Shown in pieces: positions 1 to 7,424 of a stretch of 64,000 nt of DNA. Numbering within the stretch: the first letter of the stretch is position 1; each line of letters opens with the position of its first letter. Origin of the DNA: Otis tarda (taxonomy: Eukaryota > Chordata > Aves > Otidiformes > Otididae). The position numbers and the translations under genes were made by a program. The stretch lies in assembly GCA_026413225.1 (NCBI GenBank), contig CM048555.1:81971785-82035784 (forward strand), read 5' to 3'. The notes under the pieces were generated by a model. It was not told the DNA's origin and searched no databases. It worked only from the letters and a program-made list of their open reading frames with translations.

Positions 1-1139
1 AGGCCCCAGAAAGCAGAGCTCAAGGAAAGATGAGGCGATGCGTAGGACACAAGAACCAGGTGTTTCTTCTAGGCTCTCCTGCCCCATCCACCATGGGCAA
101 GCCATGTCAGACCCTATGTTAGGACCTAGGATTTGCCCAGATGCCATGCCCACACTGGGACCATCCAGATAGCACCACCAAATGCACAGAAGCATTATGA
201 GGCCATACCTTACAAGGGGAAGGACCATCTCACATGTCTGTTACCTGAGTGCTGGGGTGGTTCAGTAGATGCTTCTCATGCAGATGAATCCAGCCTGGTG
301 TCATGAGCAGGGGTTTCACTCTGCACCTTTCCCTCTCTTCTACCACGTCTGTTCACCCACTTCCATGGGGACCTCTGCTATCGCGTCACTGCGCTACACA
401 GCTTGTAGCGGCTCCTCTGTGGTAGGACAGGTCACTCTGCCTTCAGGAGATCTGATGAAGACTAGTTAACCATGACAGCAAAGGTAAGAGTCCTCTGAAG
501 CCTAGTAGAAAGGTACCTTTTTTTGAAAAATAAACCTTTTCTTCCCTTGAAGCTTGTAGGATGTAGAGATCATCTTGCCTTGCCATTGCCATCTAAATTA
601 TAGCTGTCTCCACTCCAGGTTGGAGGTCCAATTTTATTTCTTTTAATATTATTTTTTAAATAGTCAATGGAAAGAAGTGCCTCCAGAGTGAGACTCATCT
701 CATAAAGAAGAATCCCACCCTAAATCCTTTGGAACCTCTTTTACCTTATGAAATCCTAGTGAAGTGGTCTAATTGGTCCAAAAATCATTAGGGAGGGTGA
801 CAGAAAGAGACACTGTAATTGCGTTGGCCCCATTGCCTGAGGAAACGAGGCTAAGAAAATCCACTACAGAATACAGAAGGGTGGAGTTTCTCTTCCACTG
901 CCCAGGCCAATTTCAACACATAGAAATCCCACCCATGCTCTTTCGCTCACACAAAAAGCTTGCAGTATGCCTGCTACCTCTCCAGGAAGGAAAGTGGGTG
1001 GAAAAATTACATCACGATTCAGTTTCTCCCCCCTTAGCCTTTTATTTAAAGACATTTAATGCTAGAAAGTGGAAGAAGCAGCCAGACAGCAAGGAGATGA
1101 CAGCAGTGGAACCCCATCCAGAAAACATTAAGTTGCGTC
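1..1139. other. Non-coding stretch, no feature recognised
   Basis: I see no gene, known repeat or RNA here. Short open frames exist on both strands but show no domain, no splice-site support and no family resemblance. There is an AT-rich patch around 636-662. Confidence 0.5.
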
Positions 1140-1475
1140 GTTATGCCTATCATAACAGGGACTCAGGGGAGACCTCGTCTCAGTTTTCCAGTACCTAAAG
1201 GGTAACCACAAAGAGGACAGAGGCTCTCTCTTTGCATGAAGAGGACAGAGGACAACAAGTACAAGTTGCACCAGGAGAGGCTTCCTCTTTTTTTTACAGT
1301 GAGAACAATTGATCACTGGAACAACCTCCCCATGGATGCAGTGGAGTGCCCATCACTGGAGGTTTTCAAGGCACAACTGGACAGTGTCCTAGATCATCTC
1401 ATCTATGCTCTCTTCCATGAAAGGTTGTACCAGATGATCTTTTGAGGTCTCTTCCAACCTGGGCTGTTCTATGAT
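1140..1475 (+). mobile_element. CR1 LINE fragment, 3' end, older subfamily
   Basis: The plus strand reads in the sense direction of the CR1 3' end. Seen in order: a diverged 'ggggagacctc' block, 'aagttgcaccaggagaggcttcc', 'cactggaacaacctccccatgg', 'tcactggaggttttcaagg', then 'agatgatcttttgaggtctcttccaacc' and a terminal 'tctatgat'. Ending in the ATTCTATGAT-type tail rather than poly(A) is typical of CR1. The copy is 5'-truncated and has more substitutions than the copies further right, so it probably belongs to an older subfamily. Confidence 0.85.
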
Positions 1476-2290
1476 AACAAGAGTTGCTGTCCCTAAAATC
1501 ATCCATGCTATTTCAGGCCCATCTCATACCTCCTGCTCTGGCAACCTCCTGCAAAAGGAAGGTCTTCTGGTCACAGGGGACATCACTGCTCTTCCTTCCC
1601 TGTTTACAAAAGCTCTCTAAGCCAACCTGCTGGAACTGAAAGACATGTCTCACATCAGTTTAAGTCACAAATACTTCCAGTAGCTGGGACTTGCCTACAC
1701 CTCGCTGGTCCTGTGCCCTCACTTATTCCTTTTTGAGGCTGTGCACAAATAGTACTTAATCTCTGAATTCAATATTACCCGCCATCTTGCAGTCAGTATG
1801 GAACCATCCTTGGGCAAAACACAGACTAAGAGAAAACACGGTCAAAGTGCAGCCTGTTGTTTGATAGACCAAGAGCCTGCTCAGTTCCCCGCTCTCTATA
1901 GACCTGGTGATGTGCAGCCATTCACTTTCCCCACCTGTGAAACCAAGCTGTCAAATCCTCCTCTTGTTCATTTAAGACAGATTTCCAAGACAAAGCTTGA
2001 TTCCCGAACAGTCAACAGGAGCTGGGCACATCCCACACACTGGTCCTCTGAAAAGCTTCACTCCCACACTGCAAATATTTTTGCATCAGGGCTGCTACGC
2101 GCAGCACAGAAAAAAGATGACTCCATTAAAGTAAGGGCTGTATTCGTCTCAAGCAAATTTCTTCCACAGCTTCCCTGAAGACAAAATACATCAGATTAGA
2201 CATCATCATTAGGACACTCCTCAAGGAACATTTCCTTTTGCAAGGCTTTTCCCTATTCCTCTCCCCTTTTTTTGGACTCCCAACCTAATG
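1476..2290. other. Non-coding stretch, no feature recognised
   Basis: Flank of the provirus insertion. No gene or named repeat was recognised. A 126-codon open frame at 1798-2178 shows no domain and I do not support it as a gene. Confidence 0.5.
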
Positions 2291-2296
2291 AATTCC
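2291..2296. repeat. Target-site duplication, left copy (aattcc)
   Basis: The six bases aattcc directly abut the 3' LTR end at 2297. The same six bases abut the 5' LTR end at 7733-7738. A 6-bp duplication is the size made by alpha- and betaretroviral integrases. The perfect match shows that 2297-7732 integrated as one unit. Confidence 0.93.
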
Positions 2297-2604
2297 TGCA
2301 GGCTTCTCTTGCCAGCTAACCTACCCCGCACGCACCGGAGCCCCGCTCCGGGGAAAGCAGGGCATCACACGGATACCGTCAAGCCAAGCCTTCAATTTAA
2401 TGCTGCGCAACAAAGGGTTAAATACCCGTACACCCGCCACGCACGCGAACGCACCCGCCCCCCTGCACCCATGGACCCATCCATGCCCGCCAGGTACGTG
2501 GACGCACCTGCCCCCTGATCCCATGGACCTATCCGCGCCTAGCACGTGAATCACTGCAGACTGCCCCTCCTGCATACATGCAGCCCTGCTAACGTTACCC
2601 CACA
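2297..2604 (-). repeat. Provirus 3' LTR (308 bp)
   Basis: On the minus strand it starts TGTGGGGTAAC and ends AAGCCTGCA, so it has TG...CA ends. It matches the copy at 7425-7732 base for base as far as I can read. It carries a TATTTAA box (2418-2424) and an ATTAAA poly(A) signal (2396-2401) on the minus strand. It is CpG-rich, and retained CpGs also suggest a young age. The minus-strand polypurine tract lies immediately upstream. Confidence 0.95.
2396..2401 (-). promoter_or_regulatory. ATTAAA polyadenylation signal in 3' LTR
   Basis: The minus strand reads ATTAAA, the common variant poly(A) hexamer, downstream of the TATA-like box as expected near the R region. The same site exists at 7524-7529 in the 5' LTR. 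Confidence 0.55.
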
Positions 2605-2617
2605 ATTCCCCCCCTCT
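2605..2617 (-). promoter_or_regulatory. Polypurine tract (plus-strand primer site)
   Basis: The minus strand reads AGAGGGGGGGAAT directly against the TGTGGG start of the 3' LTR. A purine run in exactly this position primes plus-strand DNA synthesis in retroviruses. The 5' LTR has no such run inside it, as expected. Confidence 0.85.
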
Positions 2618-2689
2618 ATGCTAAATCATTCTAGTCTAATGGCTGGTACCCTGAGGCGGATGCCGCTATAACATAGTTGATTACGAATA

Positions 2690-3340
2690 GTTGCCTAGTA
2701 ACCCCTCAATCATAGCATGCACGAAACTTAACAGTAACAGAAACAAATAAAGCATTATCAAAGCAACTGCTAGGATTGTCAGACCTATAGACACAATATT
2801 TCTTAGCCATCTAGGTAAACCGAACAGGTCTGGAAACTACCCCAGTCCTTTAGGGCTTTGACGTTGAATACTGACTGGGCAGCATGCGCACGTGTCTTCT
2901 CCGAGGCCAAGGAAGCATTTTCGCTGAAGTCCAAACAGCAGTAACCCTGGAGACCTGGAACTCCCTCTAGGTCGCTGCAACCGATGCCAGGCCTCGCAAG
3001 GGCATAATCTAATGCCAGCTTCATTTGCGTCAGTCCTTCATCGTGTGCTGCTAAAGCAGTCGCCAGTTCAGATATGGCGAGGGCTGTGCGGTTGGCATTC
3101 CCAAGAGCCCAACAGGCCACACGCTATGCAAACCTGAGTAGAGTTGGTGTAATGCGTGAATTGCTCCCAAAAGTTAGTCATTATCACTTGCATTGGAAGA
3201 CTCACAATCAGGATCAATCCCACTAGGATGAGCTGGAGAGTGCCACACCGCTCGGTTACCCTGCTGATCCTCCAGCCACAGCTGTACCAACCAGGCTGGG
3301 ATCCATCGGGTCCCCGCACCTGTAGAGATACAAGCATACC
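2690..3340 (-). pseudogene. Retroviral env remnant (leader + TM, SU mostly deleted)
   Basis: On the minus strand, just after integrase, a hydrophobic leader-like stretch (LQLILVGLILIVSLP at about 3.2 kb) runs quickly into TM-like sequence. A heptad-like segment with ALAISELATAL and LALDYALARPGIGC is followed by a C-X12-CC motif (2935-2979) and CCLDFSENA. In another frame there is a hydrophobic span, IVSIGLTILAVALIMLYLF, at about 2.71-2.80 kb, which would be the membrane anchor. Nearly all of the surface subunit is missing. At least one frameshift separates the ectodomain from the anchor, and no frame is intact from end to end. The Cys spacing differs from the CX6CC form in the other env piece of this provirus, so the two come from different sources or have diverged strongly. 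Non-functional. Confidence 0.75.
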
Positions 3341-4085
3341 CTTGTCCCCATGTTAGCAAATCAGCGGGACCTTCCCAGCCTGGGTTTTCTGGCAGGCAGA
3401 ACCAGACCTTTGGGAGTGCCTTGCCCCCAAACAGCGGCTGACGCGAGGAAAAATGGTTTTGGATAGGGGAAACGGATTGGGGGTTAGCGAAGGACATATG
3501 ATTCAGTACCACAAGCGCTTCACCGACCAAGACCCCCGGAGAACCCCTCTTTCCCCCCTCTCTTAAGCAGATTAGCTGTGCTTTCAGGGTTTTGTGTGCG
3601 CATTCTACAATCACTTGCTTGGTGCTGTTCAGAGGAATGCCAAACGTATGGCGGACTCCCCACGTCTGCAGGAAGTTGTGAGATATCTGTGACGGCCCAC
3701 GGTCAGTCTTTATTTTCCAAGGTATCCTAGGCAAATAAAAGCCCAGCTCTGGTGCAGGATGGATTTTGTGTTATGGACGTCGTGAATAGACACACGAAGA
3801 GAGCTCGGGAGCAAGTGTCGATCGCAACATGAATGTATTTGAAACAGCCAAATAGCGCATAGTCTGTGATATCTAGTTGTCGTACCTGGTTCGGAGCATA
3901 CCTCCGGGGTTAACACCTAGGTAGTATAAGACCTGGTTCGGCTTTGCTGCTTGACATGCTGGGCAGGCTGCCACTACAGCCCAACCATGTGAGATGGGCA
4001 GTCGGAACTGACGTCGTATGGCGTGTGCGTTCTGATGTATTATTCTCTGTATCACTTTTATAGACAGGTGACCAAGCACGGAATG
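3290..4085 (-). pseudogene. Retroviral integrase remnant (zinc finger, core, C-terminus)
   Basis: Three frames on the minus strand carry the parts in the right order. At about 4.07-3.93 kb is an HHCC zinc-binding module (HLSIKVIQRIIHQNAH ... CPACQAAKPNQ). Next comes the start of the catalytic core (RQLDITDYALF, then YIHVAIDTCSRALF), giving the first catalytic Asp. At about 3.71-3.60 kb are IKTDRGPSQIS (second Asp) and KQVIVECAHKTLKAQL (catalytic Glu). At about 3.40-3.29 kb is the C-terminal DNA-binding part (GPADLLTWGQGYACISTGAG, WIPAWLV). The region between the two Asp blocks is shortened, and frameshifts separate the modules, so this is dead. The style is alpha/betaretroviral. Reverse transcriptase and RNase H were not seen upstream; instead other env sequence lies there. 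Confidence 0.85.
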
Positions 4086-4400
4086 ATTATACCTAGTATA
4101 ATGCCTAGTATCACAATTTTTTAGCTAAGGATAGCAACCACCTAGCTATGCCCTACACAAGCTAATAAGATTACTAATGACACCTTATCTATATATAAAA
4201 AAAACCTACATTTCACTATTTTCTACTAATTTTCTATTATGATATTCTCTATTACTACAAACATAATAACTTCAGTAACTTTCTTATCTACAAAGCCAGT
4301 GACTAATTTTGCAGGCCTCTGTTGAAACAAGCCATAAATTCCATTAACAATGTCTTGTATCTTAAAGTTCCCTTCTCATTCCATGGCTTTCTTCCAGCGA
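4086..4400. other. AT-rich spacer between first env piece and second integrase
   Basis: About 300 bp of AT-rich sequence with stops in all minus-strand frames. It may be the cytoplasmic tail and 3' untranslated end of the env piece to its right. No protein family is recognisable. A 13-bp perfect inverted repeat has one arm here (4321-4333) and the other at 4499-4511. Confidence 0.45.
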
Positions 4401-4818
4401 GCACGATTGTATCCCTCTCCCAAGGTCAGTTTGCTTTCACTGACACTGTACTGGCTCAAGAAATACCCACATCTCTCTCTTCTTTGTTTATGAGAAGAGG
4501 CTTGTTTCAACGCTTTATCTATTAAAGTCTGCACATATTTCAACACACACACGGAATACAGATCAAAATACATATATAAAAAGAATGAATAAGCGTCCTA
4601 CAGCTATTTGTAATAAGCTTTTATCAATCCACCAAAAAGATTTCTGAATATATCAAAATCATCACTTTGTTGCTGGTTTTGTACTCCTTTTTGCAAGTTT
4701 TGAATACTTTTGTGAATAGATTCCGAATGATCAGACAGATTCATGCAGCAAAGCCCATCAAAATCCTGACAACCATGATTTTGTGCTACTAATAAAAATC
4801 TACTACTGATCTATTCTG
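4400..4818 (-). pseudogene. Retroviral env TM remnant, CX6CC type (part after LTR insertion)
   Basis: The minus strand resumes a TM ectodomain that was broken by the LTR at 4819-5131. FLLVAQNHGCQDFDGLCC contains a CX6CC motif (4745-4771), the disulphide motif that links TM to SU in alpha- and gammaretrovirus-type envelopes. MNLSDHSESIHKSIQNLQ and LFGGLIKAYYK follow. A TM-like hydrophobic stretch then decays into stops. The reading frame is interrupted (stops just after the insertion and after the LFGGL block), so it cannot be functional. Together with 5132-5800 it forms one old env copy. Confidence 0.8.
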
Positions 4819-4980
4819 TTACCAACCCGACTACGCCAAAGACACCGCCGAGCAGGAGGATGTTTATCAGCCGGGTCAGAGCAGAGAAAGGAGGCAGGCG
4901 CAGCATCTTCAGGGCGTCCCCTGTTGTAAATAAAGTGTGCTCTGGGTCCGTCCTCTCCCCTTTGCTCCGAGCCACCTCTG

Positions 4981-4986
4981 TTTATA
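4981..4986 (-). promoter_or_regulatory. TATA box of embedded LTR
   Basis: The minus strand reads GGGTATAAACAG, with the tandem enhancer-like units upstream and GC-rich sequence downstream. The placement fits a retroviral U3/R promoter. Confidence 0.5.
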
Positions 4987-5013
4987 CCCTCCGCAGATTC
5001 AGTGAAAGAGTAC

Positions 5014-5103
5014 TGACCAGGTGTTGCTGCATGCATGGCCAGCGCATGCAACAAGGCCTGACCAGACGTTGCTGCATGTGTGGCCAGCACATGCAACAAG
5101 GTC
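5014..5103 (-). repeat. Two tandem 45-bp enhancer-like units
   Basis: Units 5014-5058 and 5059-5103 share most bases. Each holds a near-palindrome of the form gttgctgcatg ... catgcaac. Tandem repeats in this place, upstream of a TATA box, are typical of LTR enhancers. Confidence 0.8.
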
Positions 5104-5131
5104 TGTCAAATATGTGCTCTGCAGGCTAACA

Positions 5132-5800
5132 GCGGCTCTGTTTTGTAAAATAGTATAGCATATAGAACCTATATCAATTAACAGTGTTAATAGTACTGAT
5201 ATAATTGCATGTGTTTACTTAGCAAGCCAAAAGCCCAATTTATTTAACATAGCTAACACCTAGGCACTTGCCACATCAAGTGCAAAGATTGAAGCAGCAA
5301 TAATTTTACTTAGTTTCCAAAACTCTGTATTATCTTGGCAACCAGATTCAATGCTATGTATGCTTCGTTTAGGTCTTTTATGCTGTCTGGATTTTGATAT
5401 GTGCTTGCGTGATTACGTCATACTGTGTCGTTGCAATGTATAGATCTTAAAGCATTTACAATCATTACCCCTCTAGAAACATTAGCTCTTGAATAGTTAA
5501 AAAAATAGACAGAAGTACATCTTTAGGGGTCCCAAAAGTTCCATCTTTTGTTATTTAGCACTCAGCACTCGCGGCTGCTGTTGTTTTACACAGAATTGTC
5601 GTCCTACCGCTATCTGATCTGGCAGATTGACCAAGCATGTTCTGAAAGGCTTATTTGAAGATGATCTAGACAAACAAATGATGTCCTGTCCTGTGGCATT
5701 AACCATAATTACCCACACATTTGTTCTTTCCGTAACTGATGTCCATGGAGCTGCCACACAGGTTGTTAACAATCTGACGGACGCAAGGCAGCTTGGAGCG
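5132..5800 (-). pseudogene. Retroviral env remnant (SU start and pre-TM region)
   Basis: The minus strand, directly after the integrase C-terminus, reads an SU-like start: TERTNVWVIMVNATGQDIIC and NKPFRTCLVNLPDQI, with an NAT glycosylation sequon. Further on, a fusion-peptide-like hydrophobic segment (about 5.22-5.31 kb) includes IFALDVASA and MLNKLGFWLAK. Then TILQNRAA runs up to the LTR insertion at 5131. Most of SU between these two parts is missing or unrecognisable, and there are several stops. It is one old env copy together with 4400-4818. Confidence 0.72.
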
Positions 5801-5910
5801 CTGGTCATACCCATCGTGCAGGGATCCACTTGTTCACTGCTCCTGTAGAGACACAAGCATATCCTTTCCCCCACGTCATAAGAGGGAATGGTCCTTCCCA
5901 ATTACCTGTT

Positions 5911-5916
<6 letters not shown>
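5801..5916 (-). pseudogene. Integrase C-terminal fragment (first copy)
   Basis: The minus strand reads LETGNWEGPFPLMTWGKGYA, then CVSTGAVNKWIPARWV and a stop. This is the same integrase C-terminal DNA-binding module seen again at about 3.29-3.40 kb, with clearly different nucleotides. The rest of integrase is absent; a 27-base A run and a foreign LTR piece lie directly upstream. The pol-env junction is therefore present twice in this provirus. Confidence 0.85.

Positions 5917-5943
<27 letters not shown>
5917..5943. repeat. T27 homopolymer (A27 on provirus sense strand)
   Basis: An uninterrupted run of 27 T on the plus strand sits exactly between the ERVL-type LTR fragment and the integrase fragment. 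It could be an expanded A-rich stretch of integrase, or the poly(A) end of an RNA joined by template switching. Confidence 0.95.
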
Positions 5944-6110
5944 GGCTCAGCTTCCTGCACCTGCTCATTAACGAGACTTGGAAAGCCAGACAGTGTCCTT
6001 GGTCTCATTAACAACAACCCTTATCATCAGAGCGTTTTTATCAACATTCTTCACATACAAAATCCAAAGCTTCTAAGAGGAAAATTAACTTCATCCCTGC
6101 TAAAACCAAG
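5944..6110 (-). mobile_element. ERVL-type LTR fragment (5' part), inside provirus
   Basis: The minus strand reads cttggttttagcagggatg, then aagttaattttcctc, ttggattttgtatgtgaaga and atgttgataaa, ending near caggaagctgagcc. This matches, with substitutions, the first about 170 bp of the LTR at 43,382-43,840. It is the U3 start only; the remainder of that LTR is missing. Its presence between gag and integrase shows the provirus interior was assembled from unrelated elements. Confidence 0.85.
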
Positions 6111-6238
6111 ACAGTATTCATCCCTTATTTCACACCATTTACTTCATGCTTATACACACACACACACAAACACGCCACCTCTATAACAAGGAAGCTCCAA
6201 AGACCGAAGGCTCCTTTTCCAGATCTATGGGACCTGGA
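6111..6238 (-). other. Spacer after Gag stop, with short CA run
   Basis: This joins the Gag stop codon to the LTR fragment. It includes a short (CA)n run at about 6,151-6,176. The +1 frame just after the stop still looks gag-like for about 20 codons (DPGPIDLEKEP), which suggests that the betaretrovirus-like gag source was cut or frameshifted here. Confidence 0.5.
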
Positions 6239-7345
6239 TCAAAGGGATTTTTCCGGCTCGCTGTTAGTCTTTGTTTCCATGGACGAAGGAACAGACGGGG
6301 TAACGGGTGCTGTTGAATCTCCTTTCTGCGTGTGATTCTTCAAGACTTCAAACATTACACGCCACACCGGTAATAACTTTTGAACAGCAGGGTCACCCCG
6401 CGTTACACAGTCCCACAGTCTAATACCTATGGTGTTCCAGGAGCCCACTGTATAGATATTACAGAGGTTTGCGTTTGATACGTGAGCGGACACCCAAGTC
6501 AACAAGCTCTTCAGGTCAGTGTTATTAATAGCACAGTTCTGTTCTTCTAACATTTTTGTTAGACTCGTTAAAACTGATTTATGTTCCTTTGAAGCAGTGC
6601 TTCTCGTCGTTCTGATCTGGAGGACCGCGGCTCTATCACCTGCCGCTTTATCCTTGATCTCGGGGACCGCGGCTCTTTTCCCCACCGGGAAAGCACTAGG
6701 ACCCCGCTCAGCGTCCCGCGACTCCTCGGGCGCCACCTCGAAACTGGCTCCCGCCTCATTATCACCCCTCCGCGAATTTACAAGCGGTGGAGCTGATGGG
6801 GCAGAAGGAGAGACAGAGGGCATTTCTGTGTCCTCGTATTTGGGGGGTTGTTCTTTCGGGTCAGGCTCCTCCGGCAAGGAAGGCGTGATACACGGGGGAG
6901 TACACCCAAATTCCATCGCCCCTCCACCACCATCAGAGGCTCCCGGCCGAACCGGGCAGACCACCGGAGCACCACCCCCTGCCCCCTCCGTGCCGTCTGG
7001 ACCCCGTTCGTCCCCCTCCCCTTCCGAGGGCCACCCTTCTTTGACTGCAATTAAAGCCGCAACCCACACTTTGCGCGCCTCTCGAGTCTTAGCCAGCAGT
7101 CTTTTCACCGAACCTAACTTCTTCAGCCGTGTCGCCACACCCTTCGTTCCGACCCCCCCTTCTTCCAGTAACTCTTTCCCCGCCGCCTGTAACCGCGCCA
7201 CGTCCATCACCTCTCCCGGCTTGTTAATCAAGCCCCTTTTCTGCATCCATAGGATGAACTCCGTCAACGGTGCCCTGTGCACCGGACAATTCACATCTTC
7301 ACCCAACGCCTTTAATACCTTCACTGTATCAGAGATGGATGCCAT
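6239..7345 (-). CDS. Gag-like protein, two matrix-type domains (368 aa)
   Basis: An open frame of 368 codons beginning 59 nt after the PBS, with a strong start context (aagATGG). Residues 1-105 are a helical, basic region placed where alpharetroviral matrix sits. A Pro/Gly-rich linker carries two late-domain motifs for ESCRT recruitment: PPKY at 167-170 and PSAP at 180-183. Residues about 252-340 form a second matrix-like domain of betaretroviral style (SVLTSLTKMLEEQ, TDLKSLLTWVSAHV, a Trp-Ile-Gly-Arg-type core near 303-311, and LLPVWRVMFEVLKN). Its own Met-Gly start is not present, so it can only be made as a fusion. No capsid, nucleocapsid zinc knuckle or protease follows; the frame stops at 368. 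Full-length retroviral Gag is usually 500-700 residues. The open frame may be recent survival or selection. Its function is unknown; it could still reach membranes and bud pathways. Confidence 0.75.
   Translation of the reverse strand: MASISDTVKVLKALGEDVNCPVHRAPLTEFILWMQKRGLINKPGEVMDVARLQAAGKELLEEGGVGTKGVATRLKKLGSVKRLLAKTREARKVWVAALIAVKEGWPSEGEGDERGPDGTEGAGGGAPVVCPVRPGASDGGGGAMEFGCTPPCITPSLPEEPDPKEQPPKYEDTEMPSVSPSAPSAPPLVNSRRGDNEAGASFEVAPEESRDAERGPSAFPVGKRAAVPEIKDKAAGDRAAVLQIRTTRSTASKEHKSVLTSLTKMLEEQNCAINNTDLKSLLTWVSAHVSNANLCNIYTVGSWNTIGIRLWDCVTRGDPAVQKLLPVWRVMFEVLKNHTQKGDSTAPVTPSVPSSMETKTNSEPEKSL
6326..6592 (-). other. Second (betaretrovirus-like) matrix domain region
   Basis: This covers residues about 252-340 of the Gag-like frame. 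The order of hydrophobic and aromatic residues follows the betaretroviral matrix core, and the N-terminal STASKEHKS resembles the region just after a myristoylated start. No initiating Met-Gly precedes it. The junction with the upstream linker lies near residues 245-251. Confidence 0.6.
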
Positions 7346-7404
7346 CTTAACAGCAGGCAGGCACGACCGCCGCGCGGCCCCAGCTCAAAACCGTCCGGAC
7401 CTGT
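7346..7404 (-). other. Very short proviral leader
   Basis: Only 59 nt separate the PBS from the Gag ATG. Retroviral leaders with dimerisation and packaging signals are usually a few hundred nucleotides, so any packaging signal must lie partly in gag or be shortened. No obvious splice donor was seen. Confidence 0.6.
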
Positions 7405-7422
7405 CACACGTCGGGGTCACCA
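7405..7422 (-). promoter_or_regulatory. Primer binding site, tRNA-Trp type
   Basis: The minus strand reads TGGTGACCCCGACGTGTG, two bases after the LTR end. The first 16 bases match the complement of the tRNA-Trp 3' end, the primer used by avian alpharetroviruses; the last two differ. It confirms orientation and the 5' LTR edge. Confidence 0.88.
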
Positions 7423-7424
7423 CT

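Larger units (their letters stand above)
4819..5131 (-). repeat. Solo-LTR-like insertion inside env TM (313 bp)
   Basis: On the minus strand it starts TGTTAGCCTGCAG and ends GTTGGTAACA. This gives TG...CA ends with a 5-bp terminal inverted repeat (TGTTA/TAACA). It has a TATAAA box (4981-4986, minus) and, upstream of that, two tandem 45-bp units with palindromic cores, as in a U3 enhancer. The env sequence on either side belongs to the same TM ectodomain, so this is an insertion into env. The sequence is unrelated to the outer LTRs. A clean target duplication at the TG/CA edges is not visible. The hexamer tctgtt recurs at 4817-4822 and 5137-5142, overlapping the expected edges. Confidence 0.7.

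Noticed and set aside
4926..4940. AATAAA on the plus strand inside the embedded LTR
   Set aside because: It would suggest the opposite LTR orientation, but the TATA box and upstream tandem enhancer-like units agree with the minus strand.
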